Below are positions 21,685 through 34,118 of a stretch of 64,000 bases of DNA, in pieces. Each line of letters opens with the position of its first letter. Within the stretch, counting starts at the first letter, position 1. The stretch spans positions 13,170,817-13,234,816 of the forward strand of contig NC_084806.1 in the NCBI RefSeq assembly GCF_963583255.1. Direction: 5' to 3'. Under the pieces are notes generated by a model. It saw nothing but the letters and a program-made list of their open reading frames with translations, was not told where the DNA came from and made no database searches. Source of the stretch: Pyrus communis. Taxonomy: Eukaryota; Streptophyta; Magnoliopsida; Rosales; Rosaceae. The position numbers and the translations under genes were made by a program.

Positions 21685-24196
21685 TCAGATAGGTTGGCCT
21701 TGTGGAACGACTTGATCTTTAATCCACATGTAAATTGGAACCAGCACATAGTAAGCTCCCGCAGTTGCACCGAGAATGAGCCGAAAAAGAAACACCAAGG
21801 GATTCGCAGGCTTCCTTACGTCCTCCACCTTTGGACCAAGCTGCACCAAGGAAAACATCGTAAAATGTGACAAGTAAATGTATCAAGGTGAAAATAAGCT
21901 TCCTAATATAAATCTACAGCATCTTCTGCTGAAAGTTGAATTGATAATCATCTAGGTACGTGTGTAAAACTAAAACCTCAATAGCACAGTTGAGCAACTT
22001 CTGATTAAATGGTCCTTACCTGTAACTACTCACAAAAAGAAGTGTCCTCAAATTTTCTTTTGAACTAAATCTAGTATGCGCCACATCTTCATTGTAGACC
22101 GTCATATGATCTCAATCCTAAAATCTTAGATTGTATTAAGTCGCATTGCTTCTTCCTGTTTTCGGTAATTGTGTTTAAAATCAACCAAAACCAGCGTTGT
22201 CACCACCAGCACCACTACTATTTACCAGTTGTTGCCAAATACCTTTACCACAGCCACTCGAAAACCCCCACCAACATCACTTTTTCCGCTAATTCAAGCA
22301 CCATCGTGACTGCCCCAAAGTCACATCTGACATTACGATTTCCTCCAGCATCACCATTTATGTCACAATCACCACCATTGTCACACACTGACACTCGTAG
22401 CTAAGCTAGTACAAGAACTGACCACCATAACCTCCACGACCAAACAACAATTTCTATGGTTGTGTTTAAATTCCCACATATTTACTGTTTCCGGTAGAAT
22501 TTTGAAACAATTATGAAGAAATAGGAGATAAAAAAAACTCCAATGACATTCTTGCAGCCACCTCCACCTCCATGGCCAATTGCTTCTTGTACCACAACCG
22601 ACCACTATAGTCGTGTTTAATTTCCAAACACATCTAGTTTCCAAAACAATTTGGACACAAATATTAAAACAAAAAAGCATTAAGTTTTAAGAAAACAAGA
22701 ACATGGAAAGACAAATGTATGCAAACATGCTATCAGGGTAATATGCAGAATCCATGTCATATCACCTTCTGTGGAACAAACTTCATTCTTAAGGTGCCAG
22801 CTCGAAAATAGAATATTGCCGCCTCTAGACAAAATATTTCAAGAGTATAGCAACAAGCAAGTCTCTAATTTGAATTGGAAGAAATATATTACCTGAAGAG
22901 GGGAGTCCCCACTTAAGGGCTTCACACCTGTCACAGAGCAACCCATAATCAAGCCATGGCGGCGGACACCACGGTACCATTTTGGACCAATCCTTTTCAG
23001 TTGAACATCTTTGAAACCAGCATTTTTGAACCACTCAATGTACTCCTCCTCCTTTGGGAAGAGCATCCACACATCTGCAAAGAAACGAGACAGCCGAAAA
23101 GTTGGGTACACGGGGCCTATGAGGCAAGCCTTTCCTCCTATTTTTAGTACCCTGTATGCTTCCTTGATTCCACGCTGTGGGTCGGGCCAGTACTCAATAC
23201 TGAGGAACAAAATAATGAAATGGTATAAGATAAACAGAACCAACACCAGCATGTAGACTACACATTTTGTATAGTATTACAGCACCATCACTGTAAACAT
23301 ATGCTTTGTTTTGGAATACACCAAGTTTTAAGAATTGTAAAACGTAATATTCCCTTCAATTTTTCTTTGCAATAAGTACTAATCCTTCCATTAATTAAGA
23401 TTAACCACATAACCAGTATATAATCCTTCTCATTCACCTCAATGAAATCTGACATAAGCAATAATAATCTTGGCTACATTTAGGATAAGATCGAAGTTCC
23501 AATCACAAAACTCATCTGAAGTTCACACAAATAACTCCATTGCTCAAAACCCCACTTGAAATTGCTTTAAATGGCAACAGAAGACACAGATTACAGGAAG
23601 CAAAACAAGCAGAAGTGTTACCTTCCAGCAGAGACATATCGATCTGCATAATCGGTTGGGAACGGCAGATCCTCCGCATCCCCTTCAATGATCTTACATT
23701 CTTTCAAGGGCTCCTTCTCCTTAGCCTTGGCAAGCTGGTGCGGCGATTGGTCGAGAATGGTCACATTCTTGGCATCCACATGCTTAACAATGCCAAGAGT
23801 CGTAAACCCAGTTCCACCTCCAACATCCACCACCACCATATTCCTATCGTAAAGATCCGCGGGCTCGAGCGCATCATTCCGCATATCCTCAGTCCAATGC
23901 CCCGGGTTTATAACATGATCATACACTATAGACAAAAACCTATAGAACCAGAAAGCCTCCTGCTTGTGCTGGATGAACCTAGGCTGGGAAGCAGGCCTCG
24001 AAGATGACATACTGCATATGGGTCCCACCAAAGTTCTGGTCTTTTGACTCCTGCAGCCATAGCTCACTAAACCCTTGTGCGAAAAACCCCCATAAGGGTA
24101 ATTTTTCCCACCAGACCCTAAGCCGTTTGGTGCTACTGCTACTATTCCATTGACAAGCTTGAGATTCTGAGGTCCGTAGAGCATCGAAATCGCCAT
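21685..24196 (-). CDS. VTE3: 2-methyl-6-phytyl-1,4-hydroquinone methyltransferase, chloroplastic (VTE3/APG1), 345 aa
   Basis: SAM-dependent methylation of MPBQ and MSBQ in the inner chloroplast envelope, needed for plastoquinone and for gamma/alpha-tocopherol. Exons: 24196-23622, 23199-22893 and 21840-21685, 1038 bp in all. Residues 1 to about 62 form a Ser/Gly-rich transit peptide. RFIQHKQEAFWFYRFLSIVY starts the mature region. The SAM motif VVDVGGGTGFTTLG is at 122-135, followed by ILDQSPHQLAKAK and EGDAEDLPFPTDYADRYVSAG. SIEYWPDPQRG and WYRGVRRHGLIMGCSVTGVKP follow. A C-terminal membrane anchor (FRLILGATAGAYYVLVPIY) ends in IKDQVVPQGQPI. All agree with Arabidopsis VTE3. An in-frame ATG 60 bp upstream (24256) would add 20 residues. 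MAISML is chosen because family members start MASxML. Confidence 0.95.
21841..22892 (-). other. VTE3 intron 2 with diverged internal repeats
   Basis: A 1.05-kb intron. Around 22165-22650 it contains related segments: a tgtgtttaaa...ccacatatttac...ttttgaaacaatt phrase near 22455-22515 and a diverged copy near 22613-22665, interspersed with caccacca-rich tracts. No ORF is supported. Confidence 0.4.
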
Positions 24197-25016
24197 TTTC
24201 CGATAAAAGAAGGAAAAACCACAATTTTGAACAGGTAAATTTACACTTGTTGTCACTGATTACTGGAAACTAAGGTGAAAAATTGCAGTGAGGATTGAGA
24301 TTTAAAGTGAAGTGGGCATGCGAGCAGCAAACGTTGTGGACTGCTGGTAATTGGAACGGTGGGAATTCATATATGCCAGGATCGACAAGGGAAAGGATTG
24401 GGAAATTGGAAGGGTTACAGGCAGAGAGTGTATATGTGTGAGTGACTCTAGGTCCAACGCGCGCCACATGTTGCGGCACTACCGCTGTTGCCCATCGTTA
24501 TCTGGTGTACGGCCAATACGGCGACGTATTATTCAATCAGTATGGGACAAAGCATTTAGTGCTTCATTGGGGTAGTTGTCAGTCATGTGACATTTGCATA
24601 GGGACCAATCTTCACTCTAGCAATTTATTTTCAAGTGACATGATAGGATAAAATTGACTTGTCCCGTTAATTTTGTTGAAAAAGTGAGAGAGTTTAATTC
24701 TTCTTGTTTAATTGCAAGGACTAGTAAATTACGCATGGTGTAAATCGGAACGATTGAAATTTTGTAGAACCAAGTGAAACTTAAACCGCATGACCAGAAT
24801 CATACTTGGGCCTTTGTAAGCAATTCCTTCAAACAATACCCAGAATCGGAACTCTCTTCTGAGATTAGATATGCAGTGGAAGTGGAACCAAACAATACCT
24901 TCAGAGTAAAGCTTACAAGTGATATCACACTATATTATAACTCCATTCATTATTTAGGTAAGGGGACCCTACGATTGTGTATATAGGCGGCCTTTGCAGT
25001 TACCACAGATGCCAGT
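24197..25016. other. VTE3 promoter region and LESV 3' flank
   Basis: An 820-bp gap between two co-oriented chloroplast-protein genes. It must hold the VTE3 promoter and 5' UTR and the LESV 3' UTR. No clear TATA box was found. A G-box-like or other light element could not be supported with confidence. Confidence 0.35.
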
Positions 25017-28000
25017 CTATGACATCTCGGATGGCTTTGGAACTTCCCGCAGCTTGACTGAGTTTTCGAAGCAGTGGTAGAACCCGAAGTGGGGGAATCT
25101 CTCATACCATGTGTCTTGCTGCTCATGTGTATCCCAGTGCTCGCCGCTGCTGCTCTTCCCATACTTGTGAACCCACCCACTACCATTGTGGCCCTCGCCC
25201 CATGTCCGGTTCCAGCGCTCTCCAAACTTACCTTCCCACCATGTTTCCCCCTGCTTCACGCCGTGACCATTTGGATCAAAATGTTCATCCCATTTGTCAC
25301 CCCATTTTGCCCAGCCATCACCCTCACAGCGCTCAGCCCATTTGTCAGTGTATTTTTCGCTGCCACCATGTCCATCATACTTTTCGCCCCACCTGCAACA
25401 GATGCAAAGCATGTCAAGATAAGAGCACGTTGATTGACATATCTGCAGGAATATTACAATTTCTTGAAATCTACTGCCATGCGGAAACAATTTGACCGGA
25501 CGGCACGAATAAATGAGACAATGTTACTGGGGGCATGGCATCGAACAGTTAATCAATTTAATTTCAGGGAGTTTGGTACCTTTCATGCCAGATGTGAGCA
25601 TGACCAGCCTCAAGGGGTGTGTTTGGGTCAATACTACACCACTTATGAGCCCATTTCTCTGCCTGGCCTGAGGCATCATAGTGTTCCTTCCATTTCTCGT
25701 GCCACTCATCGCCTCTACCATTCTTTCCCCACTTGTCTGCAGTTTTCTCCATATGCACAAGTCCACAATTCTGCAATCAAATCAAAACTTTCTGTTCAGT
25801 TTGTTCTAAGATTTGTAACATTCATATTCTCATCAGACGAAACTAACATGCCCAAAAATGATAACACGACAAGAGATGACAGCTTTCCATGCATCTTAAA
25901 ATCATTAAAAATAGACTATGCCTACAGAGATGCAGACAGATAGAGGGCCAGGGTTCTAAAACACATTGAAGACGGTTCGCGTACATTCAATATGTTCTGC
26001 CAGTTGGTGCAAGGAATAGGCATCCTCCCACAATCATGAAAGCATGAGGGTTTTCGGTGTAAAACAACATTTTTTAACCAAAACATTTCATCGCCAAATC
26101 AAACCTAGCACAATTCATCTCATAAATTCATTTGGAAAATGAGTTAATAGACTCTAGGACCACTCTCTGAAAAATAATATCAACTCTGTTGGCAATAGCA
26201 AAATTGTTGTTGAGAAGTCAATGGTACGACAAATAAACTAATTGCTACATAAAACTTCTTATGGCAATCCTGTTGATGGAACACTGCATTTCTAAGGGGC
26301 ATTTCCTCGCTTTTATGAACAGGAGCCTGCATTACATAGATTAATATAATTTATAGCTCAAAAACTACACAAATTGAAACAAATTCTAAAAGTATGTCGA
26401 GGAAGCAATTTAGACTTGCAATCACAGCAGAAGCTAGGTAGGGTTGTTTCTGACTGGAAAGCAAAGCTAAAATCCATTAAGATTGTGATATTGAAAAAGA
26501 AGGGGAGAAACATTTAAATTTAGTTTGAAGTAGCAGTGTGTGTGGAATAACCTGCCACATAGATTCCGTCCAAAATTCACGCCAGACATTTCCAGTTGCA
26601 TCACGACCCAATTTTTCTGAACCAAGCTCCTTGTGACCAAACTCATCCGCAGCCTCCCAGTACTTATCTTGCCATTCAGTAACTTGGTCAGCACTAACAC
26701 CTCTGGTCATTGTCCATTTGCAAATCACCCCATCAGGCCTTTGCTCAATTCCAGATTCCTTCCACCACTTAGATCCATCTGTATTCACTCCATATGATGA
26801 CACCTCATCCACCGCATCAAGAGCTTGAGCTGCCTCTGCTGCATGTGCTGAAAACTCATCACCAAGTTCATGTTCCTCTTTCGGGGAAAGTGCCCCAGAG
26901 ACGTCCACTTTCTCAACCTCCATCAGTGACTGGAGAGGAGGAAGAGGAGGGTTTCGATTGGGTTCTTGAAGCTTACTCTCTAAGGGAATTGAGAGATAAT
27001 CCACAGATCGCTCTTTCTCCAACACAGGATTGCTGACATTTAGCTGTGCTGAAGTTTTCATTGCTGTTGGCAAGTCAATGACATCGTCTGAAACTTTATC
27101 ACTAACCTGAGGGGGTTCCCAGGACCAAAAATCAGGACCTGGAGTCCAGGTTCCTGAAATTTCCGATTGAGGCACTGGCACAACTACACTCCTAATCTGT
27201 GCTCCTGTTGAAATTAAATTTTTTTGATAACGAAATGCTCAAATTACTGACATGCAAGTTATAAGAAACAAAAACAAAAAGTATTCAATTCAATTGATCA
27301 CAAAATTCAGATGCTCATCCACTACCTTCTAAAAAAATACCGACATATGTTACAAATTCACAACTCTAACTTTTACAAAGCCATTTACAATTTGATATAA
27401 TGCGATCTCCGTGAAACAATAATCCCATCAGCATCCAAAACATATGCAGGATATCAAACTCTAACTTTTTTGTTCTTGGAAATTCTGGACTTTAATTAGC
27501 AAATAAAACAGTGATCAATATTTCTCGATAGCATCAAATGTACCTCAAAACTATACCTATCTTTATCTTCATTATCCCAAATCAAATTCCCATATTTAAA
27601 CAAACAATCAGAAATTCAAATTGCCTAATTAAAAATAAAAAACAATGTCCAAATCTTTACCTTCTTGACGAGCCCCAATTGTTCCGTCACCACCCCCGCC
27701 ACTCCCACCACCGGAACCTCCGCGATCCCCCGCCTCAGTCCTCAACTCCTTATTCTTGTCCTCCAAAATGGCGCGAGCAGCCGCGATCGCGGCCGCAGCT
27801 CGATCAACAACCTGCATTCGCTGAACCCGGTCCCTTTCCTCCTTCGAAACCTCCAGAATCTTTTGGAACTCCTCGCTCTTCTTCTCCAATTCCTCAACAG
27901 GCTCCACACTCTGATCATCAACATCGATTTTTGCAGAGTTCTCAACGATCCTTTCGAACTCGGCGACCTTCTTGTCATTCTCGACGGCCTTCTTCCACAT

Positions 28001-28180
28001 GCCGAGGTACGAGTCCCCACCATCGGAAACCCTAATCCGCAAACTTTCCCTGCCTGTAATTTTGGCTCTCCCAAACGGCGCCATTTTGAGGGATTCTAGC
28101 GGAAGAATGAGCGGGTGTTTGTGCTTGTGGAGGTAGAAATGGGCGGCGCGTGGAGCACAGGCGCCGAGCTGAGACGCCAT
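25017..28180 (-). CDS. LESV: LIKE EARLY STARVATION 1 (LESV), chloroplast starch-binding Trp-rich protein, 579 aa
   Basis: Plastid-stroma protein that binds starch glucans and helps organise the granule matrix, with its paralogue ESV1. Exons: 28180-27661, 27204-26552, 25770-25580 and 25392-25017 (1740 bp). The start MASQLGACAPRAAHF begins a transit peptide. Residues 50-150 are charged and coil-forming (SYLGMWKKAVENDKK, SEEFQKILEVSKEERDR, MQVVDRAAAAIAAARAIL), followed by a Gly-rich linker. Exon 2 carries TWTPGPDFWSWEPP and WKESGIEQRPDGVICKWT. The C-terminal half is the Trp-rich repeat region: EFGHKELGSEKLGRDATG, then VWREFW, HKWCSIDPNTPLEAGHAH, QGETWWEGKFGERWNRTWGE and GSGWVHKYGKSSSGEHWDTH, ending in KPSEMS. 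Order and length match Arabidopsis At3g55760. A longer frame starting 40 codons upstream is rejected because the family begins here. Confidence 0.95.
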
Positions 28181-28725
28181 TTCGTGCGGTGGCGGGAAAA
28201 GCGGTTGCCTGTTGGCGGAGAGAGTGGAGAGAGTGGAGCGAGCGAGCGAGGAGACTTGAGTTACTGGAGAAGAAGAGACAAGTGGCGGTGGATATTTCAA
28301 GTGTTTATTTTATTTTATTTTATTATTATTATATATTTTTTTTCCTGCTTTTTGATAAAAAAAGAGGAACAGGTGCCGTGAGATTGGAGGAAGGTTTTGG
28401 GTGCGTTTAATTGATAGTACGTGGACACGTGGCGGGAACGAGAGAGCGATAAGGACGGTGAGTGACGGAAAAGGATGGTGACGTTGGATTCAAAATCCCG
28501 AGAGCCTCGGACCGTCCACGACTTGGATCCTGAGGCAAATTGAGATAAGGAAAAAATTTGTAACTTAAATGATCTATAAATAATAAAAAGAAACACATTT
28601 ATTCAAAATTAAGTAATAATTTTTTTTTAAGCAAGTACGATATTCATTAAAGCAAACAGAATGCATACAAAATAAGGGTAGTGTGCTAGTTCTTTGGTAC
28701 CTTGACATTTATCCAATAAAATTAA
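28181..28725. other. LESV upstream region
   Basis: Holds the LESV 5' UTR and promoter (GC-richer up to about 28280, then a T-rich tract at 28303-28345). A cacgtggcgggaac phrase at 28425-28438 contains ACGTG, a core shared by G-box-like elements. Its function here is not shown. Confidence 0.35.
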
Positions 28726-29121
28726 GATCATCTCCAATGGTTGGGCTAAAAGCCAAATTTTTTAGCCCGAAAAATTTAGGTTTTAGCCCAGAAACAGTTT
28801 TTCTGTTCCAATCGTTATAGCCTAAAATTTTAGCCCGAGATTATTAAAGAATGAAATTAGGCTATTTTTTTTGTTAATTTTTTTTTAAAATAAATATGTA
28901 GATCATCGTAAATTAATTTTATAAACATTTTAATCTAAAAAAATTAAAATTCCAATAAATATTGAGTGGAGTCCACTCCGATTTCTGGGCTAAATTTTGG
29001 GGGGAATTTGACATTGGTTTAGCATTTAGCATTTAGCACAAAATTTCCCCTTGGGTTGGAGTGGGTTTGGGGGGAAATTTTGGAGGGTAATTTGGCTTTT
29101 AGCCCACCATTAGAGTTAATC
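28726..29121. mobile_element. MITE with TIR of the ...CCAATGGTTGGGCTAAAAGCC type
   Basis: The left end catctccaatggttgggct with aaaagcc is mirrored at the right end, where ggcttttagcccaccattag reads as the inverse with a few differences. The inner parts also carry repeated tttagcc phrases. It is about 396 bp with no ORF. The target duplication is not clear, so the superfamily (hAT or PIF-like) is undecided. Confidence 0.6.
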
Positions 29122-32100
29122 TAGTAATAATTTAATTATTAGTATTTACGTTATTCAGCAACAAATTTTATAATGAACTTAATTTTTCTAATATTATGGA
29201 CAAATAGTATGCTCAATTATACATTGATTGTTATGTCCAATCAATAAAAATAGCATGATGACAGAATAGGCCTTAATGTTAAAGTACAAGAAAAGTTGAT
29301 GTCGGCAAAATAATGGGATTTCAAATGTTTTAATATTCTGATCAATTAGACATTGATCAAACTAAGAAAAGTTGATGTCGACAAATAGTATGCTCAATTA
29401 TACACTGATCGTTATAATGCATCTTCTACTTTTAATAATCTGATCAAAATTCAATTGTTTTATTCACTTGTTTCACGATTCAATCCAATATTAAGTAATC
29501 AATTCAAAAAAAAAAAAAAAAAAAAAGGATCAATTCAACTATATTGTATGTTGTTTCATTTGTTGTTTTAAGAGTACCAAAAGAGTGGTAATTCAACAAG
29601 GCATATATTCTTCACATCAAATTTATCGACAGAGCATATATAAGGGTTACGCCAATTTGCAACAAACTCCTCTCCCCGTAAGTTAATTACAGTCTAAATT
29701 TGCAAGGGCTCCAACTCCTTGATGCCGCAATCTAATCTACCAAGGCTCACATACGTATTCGGATTGAACATATGAAATTTTGGAGCAACACACAATTATT
29801 TGTATTGTGTAATAGTTGAGCAACATCAAACGATCTTCATTACCTCTTGTTGAGTAATTCCCAAGATATCTATTCCATTCTTCCAATTACTCATGCAAAA
29901 TCAAGTGAGCAACTTTCCGCTACCAGAATTTGAACCAAAAACTCAAATTTCAATTTTTACATTGGCTCATAGATAAATTTGTCGACTATTAAGAAAAAGA
30001 AAACATACATACCATTATATGGTCTCAACTCTCAACCACAGTGTTAATCTCACTTGAAGACAACAAGTGGCTCAATTACATATTGGTTAAGGGGTGTATT
30101 CTCACTCACCACCCTCAAGTGATGATAACGCTCACAACCCTATTTATTTCCGTTGGATGTCGTTGGATGAGTATATATAAGTCCAGAAAGGATGATATTG
30201 GCGTCCAAGTACTCCACATTCGCTAAACATTTGAATTCAGTTTTAGACCTAACTTCTTTCACGCAACACAATTCTACGGTAGTTTTTAATGGCTAGGTCG
30301 ATTTGAGTGGTTCGACATATACCAAGATATTCAAGAAGGAAATAAGTGTAGTGAGTGTTGCTGGGAAATATTTCCTGTCGGGCCATGCAAGTTAAGCTGG
30401 GAGCATGACAAGAAATGGTGCCAATGACGATTTCCATAAGTGGAATGATCATGCAAACTGATTATTTTACCAAGTCTTAGTTACTTTTATGTTCACAAGT
30501 AATGGATTGTCTTGATAATTACGGTCTTTTCACTCAATTCACTGCTTCTTGGATTCAAACCTTCTCCCTATTCATAATTTAGAATATCCCTTGTAATAAA
30601 TTTAAAAAAAAAAAAAAAAAAGGTATCTTCAATAAATTAATTTAAGGGGTTTCCGAAATTCGATAGTTGTTTCCAAATCCAAATGAAGATATTATCTTTG
30701 ATGTGTTAACAAAGTTATAAACAAAGGTTCTCGAAATAATAAAAGCTTAAAAGTAGCTCGGAAAAAGGATTTTGGGTTTGATGATGAGGAAGAAGAAACT
30801 TAACAAAGTTTTAGGCAACTTATCACAACTGGTGCTCTTGTTGTTTTAGTTGATTTTAATTGTTTTTCTTCAAATTTATCCAGATCCTATTGGTGGTCAC
30901 AATTATCCATGTGAGTGTTGGAACTCTTTGTCAGTATGAAAATATTTTTGGAAGCTTTGAGTAGGCATTAGGCTCTTTTAAATGAGTTATTTGTTATCGT
31001 CACGCGTGCCACTATTAGCCAAAATCATCATAAAGGTTAAACAATTTTATTCTTAGATTGTGAACTTGCCCAACAAATAAATTGAGCTTCTAATCAGAGG
31101 ATTGTGTATAGATGTGTTAAATTTTTGTTAAGTTCTTTTCCATGCCTTTTTAAGGTAAGGACTTTAATTATTTTCTTTGTGTATGCCAAGTGATAATCAT
31201 AAACTGATCGAGTCTTGGTTCAACTCAGTATGCAATTCTCATATAAATGTAAGAGCAAGATTTATGACGAGTTATACGAAAATGAAAATGCACGAAGAAA
31301 AGGGAGTTATATACTTATCAAATATTCAATGACGAAGTAATAACTTGAAAGGAAATGCAAAATACAAGCGATTAGGAAAAGATTAAACCTATTCGGGCAA
31401 GTTCCTACTACTACTCGGGCAAGTTTTTTCTAGTAACTAAAGTGCTTTGAAATGAAGTTTTTATATAGGAAATCGATAATACATGCAATGTACAGGAGAT
31501 TGTAAAAAAAAGAAGGCTGCATAGCTTTAAAGTCTTTTTCATGTGAAGAGTTCGGTATCTTTGTCTTCTGCCTTTTTGCTTTTTTTTTTATAAAATAGAC
31601 TTTCCTTCTAGTTTAAGCCTTTCCTTCTTCGATTAATCTGATTTTAACCCAGTTGCTTATGTGACTCTTGTTGGAGAATAAGAATTTACATTGAAACTTA
31701 GCTTTTATCCACCATGAACTGCCAAAAAAATGCTATCGGAAAGCACTTTTGTTCTATAAAATCGACAAAGTCAACTTTGAAGAGGGTCTTGTTACCCATA
31801 AATACCCATTAGTACCTTCAACTGAGAAATACCCATTAGTGTGAAAGAGGGTATTGTCACCCATATATGTCATGTGTAAAGTACTTGGAAATCTTCGAGC
31901 ATGCACATCGTTCATTTTGTTTAAAAATAAATACTCAATAGTTCCTTGAATTGAGAAATAAATGGATTGGACCTTGGTCAGACCCAATGCTCAAGTTCTT
32001 TCCAATAACCATTATCAAAGCACTCAATCTAGCCGCTGCAGAACGTAACTGCACTGGTGCAGGGCTTGCACCACAAATCTTTTTCACTCGTAGAGAGATT

Positions 32101-32409
32101 TTTCATTGTGTTCATATCCAGAATAAAGGACGGTATGTCTTATGTTATTATGCAAGTGGAGAAAAGTTTTTTTTTTCAAACATCTCTCCACTTGCATAAT
32201 AATATATGACATATGTGCACGTGTTCCAAGCACATTGAAAAAACATTTTCGATTCCAAGTAAACATTACGCTACCATCTGTGCTCAAAATTATGTCTATA
32301 AACATATTACTTTCCAAAACAATAATAAAACTTTGTTAGAAGTCGAATAATGCCACCGTCTACTGAACCATCTTTTTACCCACGTACCACATCATGACTA
32401 ACATAATAA
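29122..32409. other. Gene-free AT-rich region
   Basis: No gene recognised. Present: A-runs at 29506-29526 and 30602-30620; a duplicated phrase agaaaagttgatgtcgacaaata (near 29290 and 29365); the phrase gggcaagttcctacta / gggcaagttttttcta near 31396-31430; repeated AAATACCCATTAGT near 31798-31840; and a hairpin at 32134-32213. The numerous short open frames are not supported. Confidence 0.35.
32134..32213. repeat. Hairpin: about 30-bp inverted arms
   Basis: The left arm 32134-32163 (containing ttattatgcaagtggaga) pairs with the right arm 32184-32213 (containing tctccacttgcataataa), with about 3 mismatches and a T-rich loop of about 20 nt. It resembles a small foldback or a miRNA-precursor-sized hairpin. 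Expression is unknown. Confidence 0.6.
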
Positions 32410-34118
32410 CCTGCAAAAGTCGCCGTTGCGATATTACCACTGCAAGGCTAACAAGTTTTCCAATTGATGAGGGCAAAACATTGATGGCAGTGTCGGATAG
32501 ATCCAAGTTTGTTAAGCATTCCATAATAGTCCTAATCCGGGGAAATACCGGAACATTCTACAACCCCCAAGATTTATATATTTTGCAGATTTCAAATTGA
32601 TGACTTTTGGAAACCTACAAAGGTTACGGCATCCTTTAATACTCAAGGCAGCAAGATTACTAAGGTTTCCAACAGATTCATGAACCTCAACTAAACTTGT
32701 ATAGTAGTTTAGATTCAAATCCTCTAAATTTGGGAATCCAGAGGCGTCGGGGAATTTTTCTAGCATTTCACAAAATTCCATATTGATATATTTCAGATTT
32801 TTCAACCCCTGTAATGAAAAAAAAAAAAAAATTGTAAATATTTGGAAACTAAAGGATCACATGATAAAGTCTTTATCATAAAGATCAAAGAAAACCACAA
32901 CCTAGTTCCAAAGTATGTGAGTGTGTGTGTGTAATGTCTTGACATAAAAAAGGATGAAAACAGATTTAAAACAGTACCTTGAATCTATCCCCCAGTTTTG
33001 ACATGCGGCTGTGAGGCATATTGAGTTCAACAAGCTTCTTTGGATGAAGATTTAGTGGCAAAGATTGGAATGGGAATTTCGGCCAATCAATAAACCTTAA
33101 CTCACTTGGTAGGTAGCCAATGTCTCCAGAAAAGTGTGCATTGCTGTTTATAAACATTTTAAAATATCTCATCTCTGAGAAGGTTGAAGTAGTTGCACTC
33201 AATGATGTCCCATCAAGATCGGGAAACTTTACAATGATGCTCTTAATTTTTCTAGTTCCCTAATAAAAAAAACAGTATTAGAACAAAGAAAATTCTATAT
33301 CAAAAAAAAAAACAAGTTTTCCATAGTCTTAATAACAAAGAAAATTTTGTGTAAGTTGCTACTTCTAGAAATATATATGTATAGAAATGTAGATACTTAC
33401 TGTGTCTGCCATTAGAGCTTGATATATGTCCTCGTGAAACCACAATCTGCTACGTTCTTCGGGTTCATCTGGCGACTCTTGGCGAACTACTTCTTTACTC
33501 ATTTCTTCTATTAAGTCATGCATCCATATATGATTTTCTTCATTAATTTTTAAGAGTGCCTTTTCTTTGAGTATTCTGATACCATTCTTGGGGTTCAGGC
33601 AACAACCTTCTAGTATTTGTATCACATGGTCCTTATTTTCACCTTTAGAGAAGCACGCGATGTCAAGAAAAACTTCTTTCACTGGATTTTCCAATGAATT
33701 ATAACTTATCTTCAGAGTTTCTTGAATGCTTGCATTTGGAACTTTTTTGTAACCATCTAATGCATCTTGCCATTCCTCTGTACTTCCACAACAGAAAACT
33801 GAACCTAAAATTGATAGAAGAATGTTAGGTAATTTGACTAGCCCACCATACTGGATTGATTCTTCTCTAACATTTTCCAGAAAACAACTACCTTCAAACC
33901 TATTGGCCACCAAATTATAAACAGCTCTAACTATGGTTGTCTTACCTATTACACCAATGCCCCATATGCCTACCATACAAACATCATTTTTCTCAACCCT
34001 TAAAAGATTGTCCACATCATGCACACGAGACTTGATTCCAACTGGGTACTTTGCCACATTAAGATTGGTAAGATTTAATAAATGTACTGAAATCTCTTCA
34101 ATGAATTTAGATTCATAT
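32410..34118 (-). pseudogene. TIR-NBS-LRR (TNL) resistance gene relic with NB-ARC deletion
   Basis: Exons: 34118-33401 (NB-ARC), 33259-32978 (NB-LRR linker) and 32808 to about 32410 (LRR). The P-loop region reads GIWGIGVIGKTTIVRAVYN, and RNBS-D and MHD-region motifs follow (EVFLDIACFSKGENKDHV, IWMHDLIEEMSKEVVRQESP). Between LLSILGS and the EEWQDALDGYKK segment about 120 residues are missing, including the kinase-2 (LLVLDDV), RNBS-B (TTRD) and GLPLAL motifs. This is an internal deletion within one exon. In the LRR exon, GCRMFRYFP is followed by a frame change, and the LRR continues in another frame (LTNLDLSDTAINVLPSSIGK, about 32520-32460). No TIR exon is found upstream before the Copia LTR at 35029. 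It is non-functional as a canonical receptor. The TNL class is inferred from NB-ARC sequence type. Confidence 0.85.

Noticed and set aside
21417..21692. 91-aa plus-strand open frame
   Set aside because: Ends on the VTE3 last exon and has no homology or splice support. More likely antisense of the VTE3 3' UTR.
23540..24007. 155-aa plus-strand open frame
   Set aside because: Antisense to VTE3 exon 1 and its splice donor, with no recognised similarity.
25074..25943. Plus-strand open frames of 119-169 aa opposite LESV exons 3-4
   Set aside because: Antisense to the Trp-rich coding region (TGG repeats give long open frames on the opposite strand).
27538..28410. Plus-strand open frames (165, 144, 88 aa) opposite LESV exon 1
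   Set aside because: They are antisense shadows of a GC-richer coding exon. The minus strand matches LESV over its full length.
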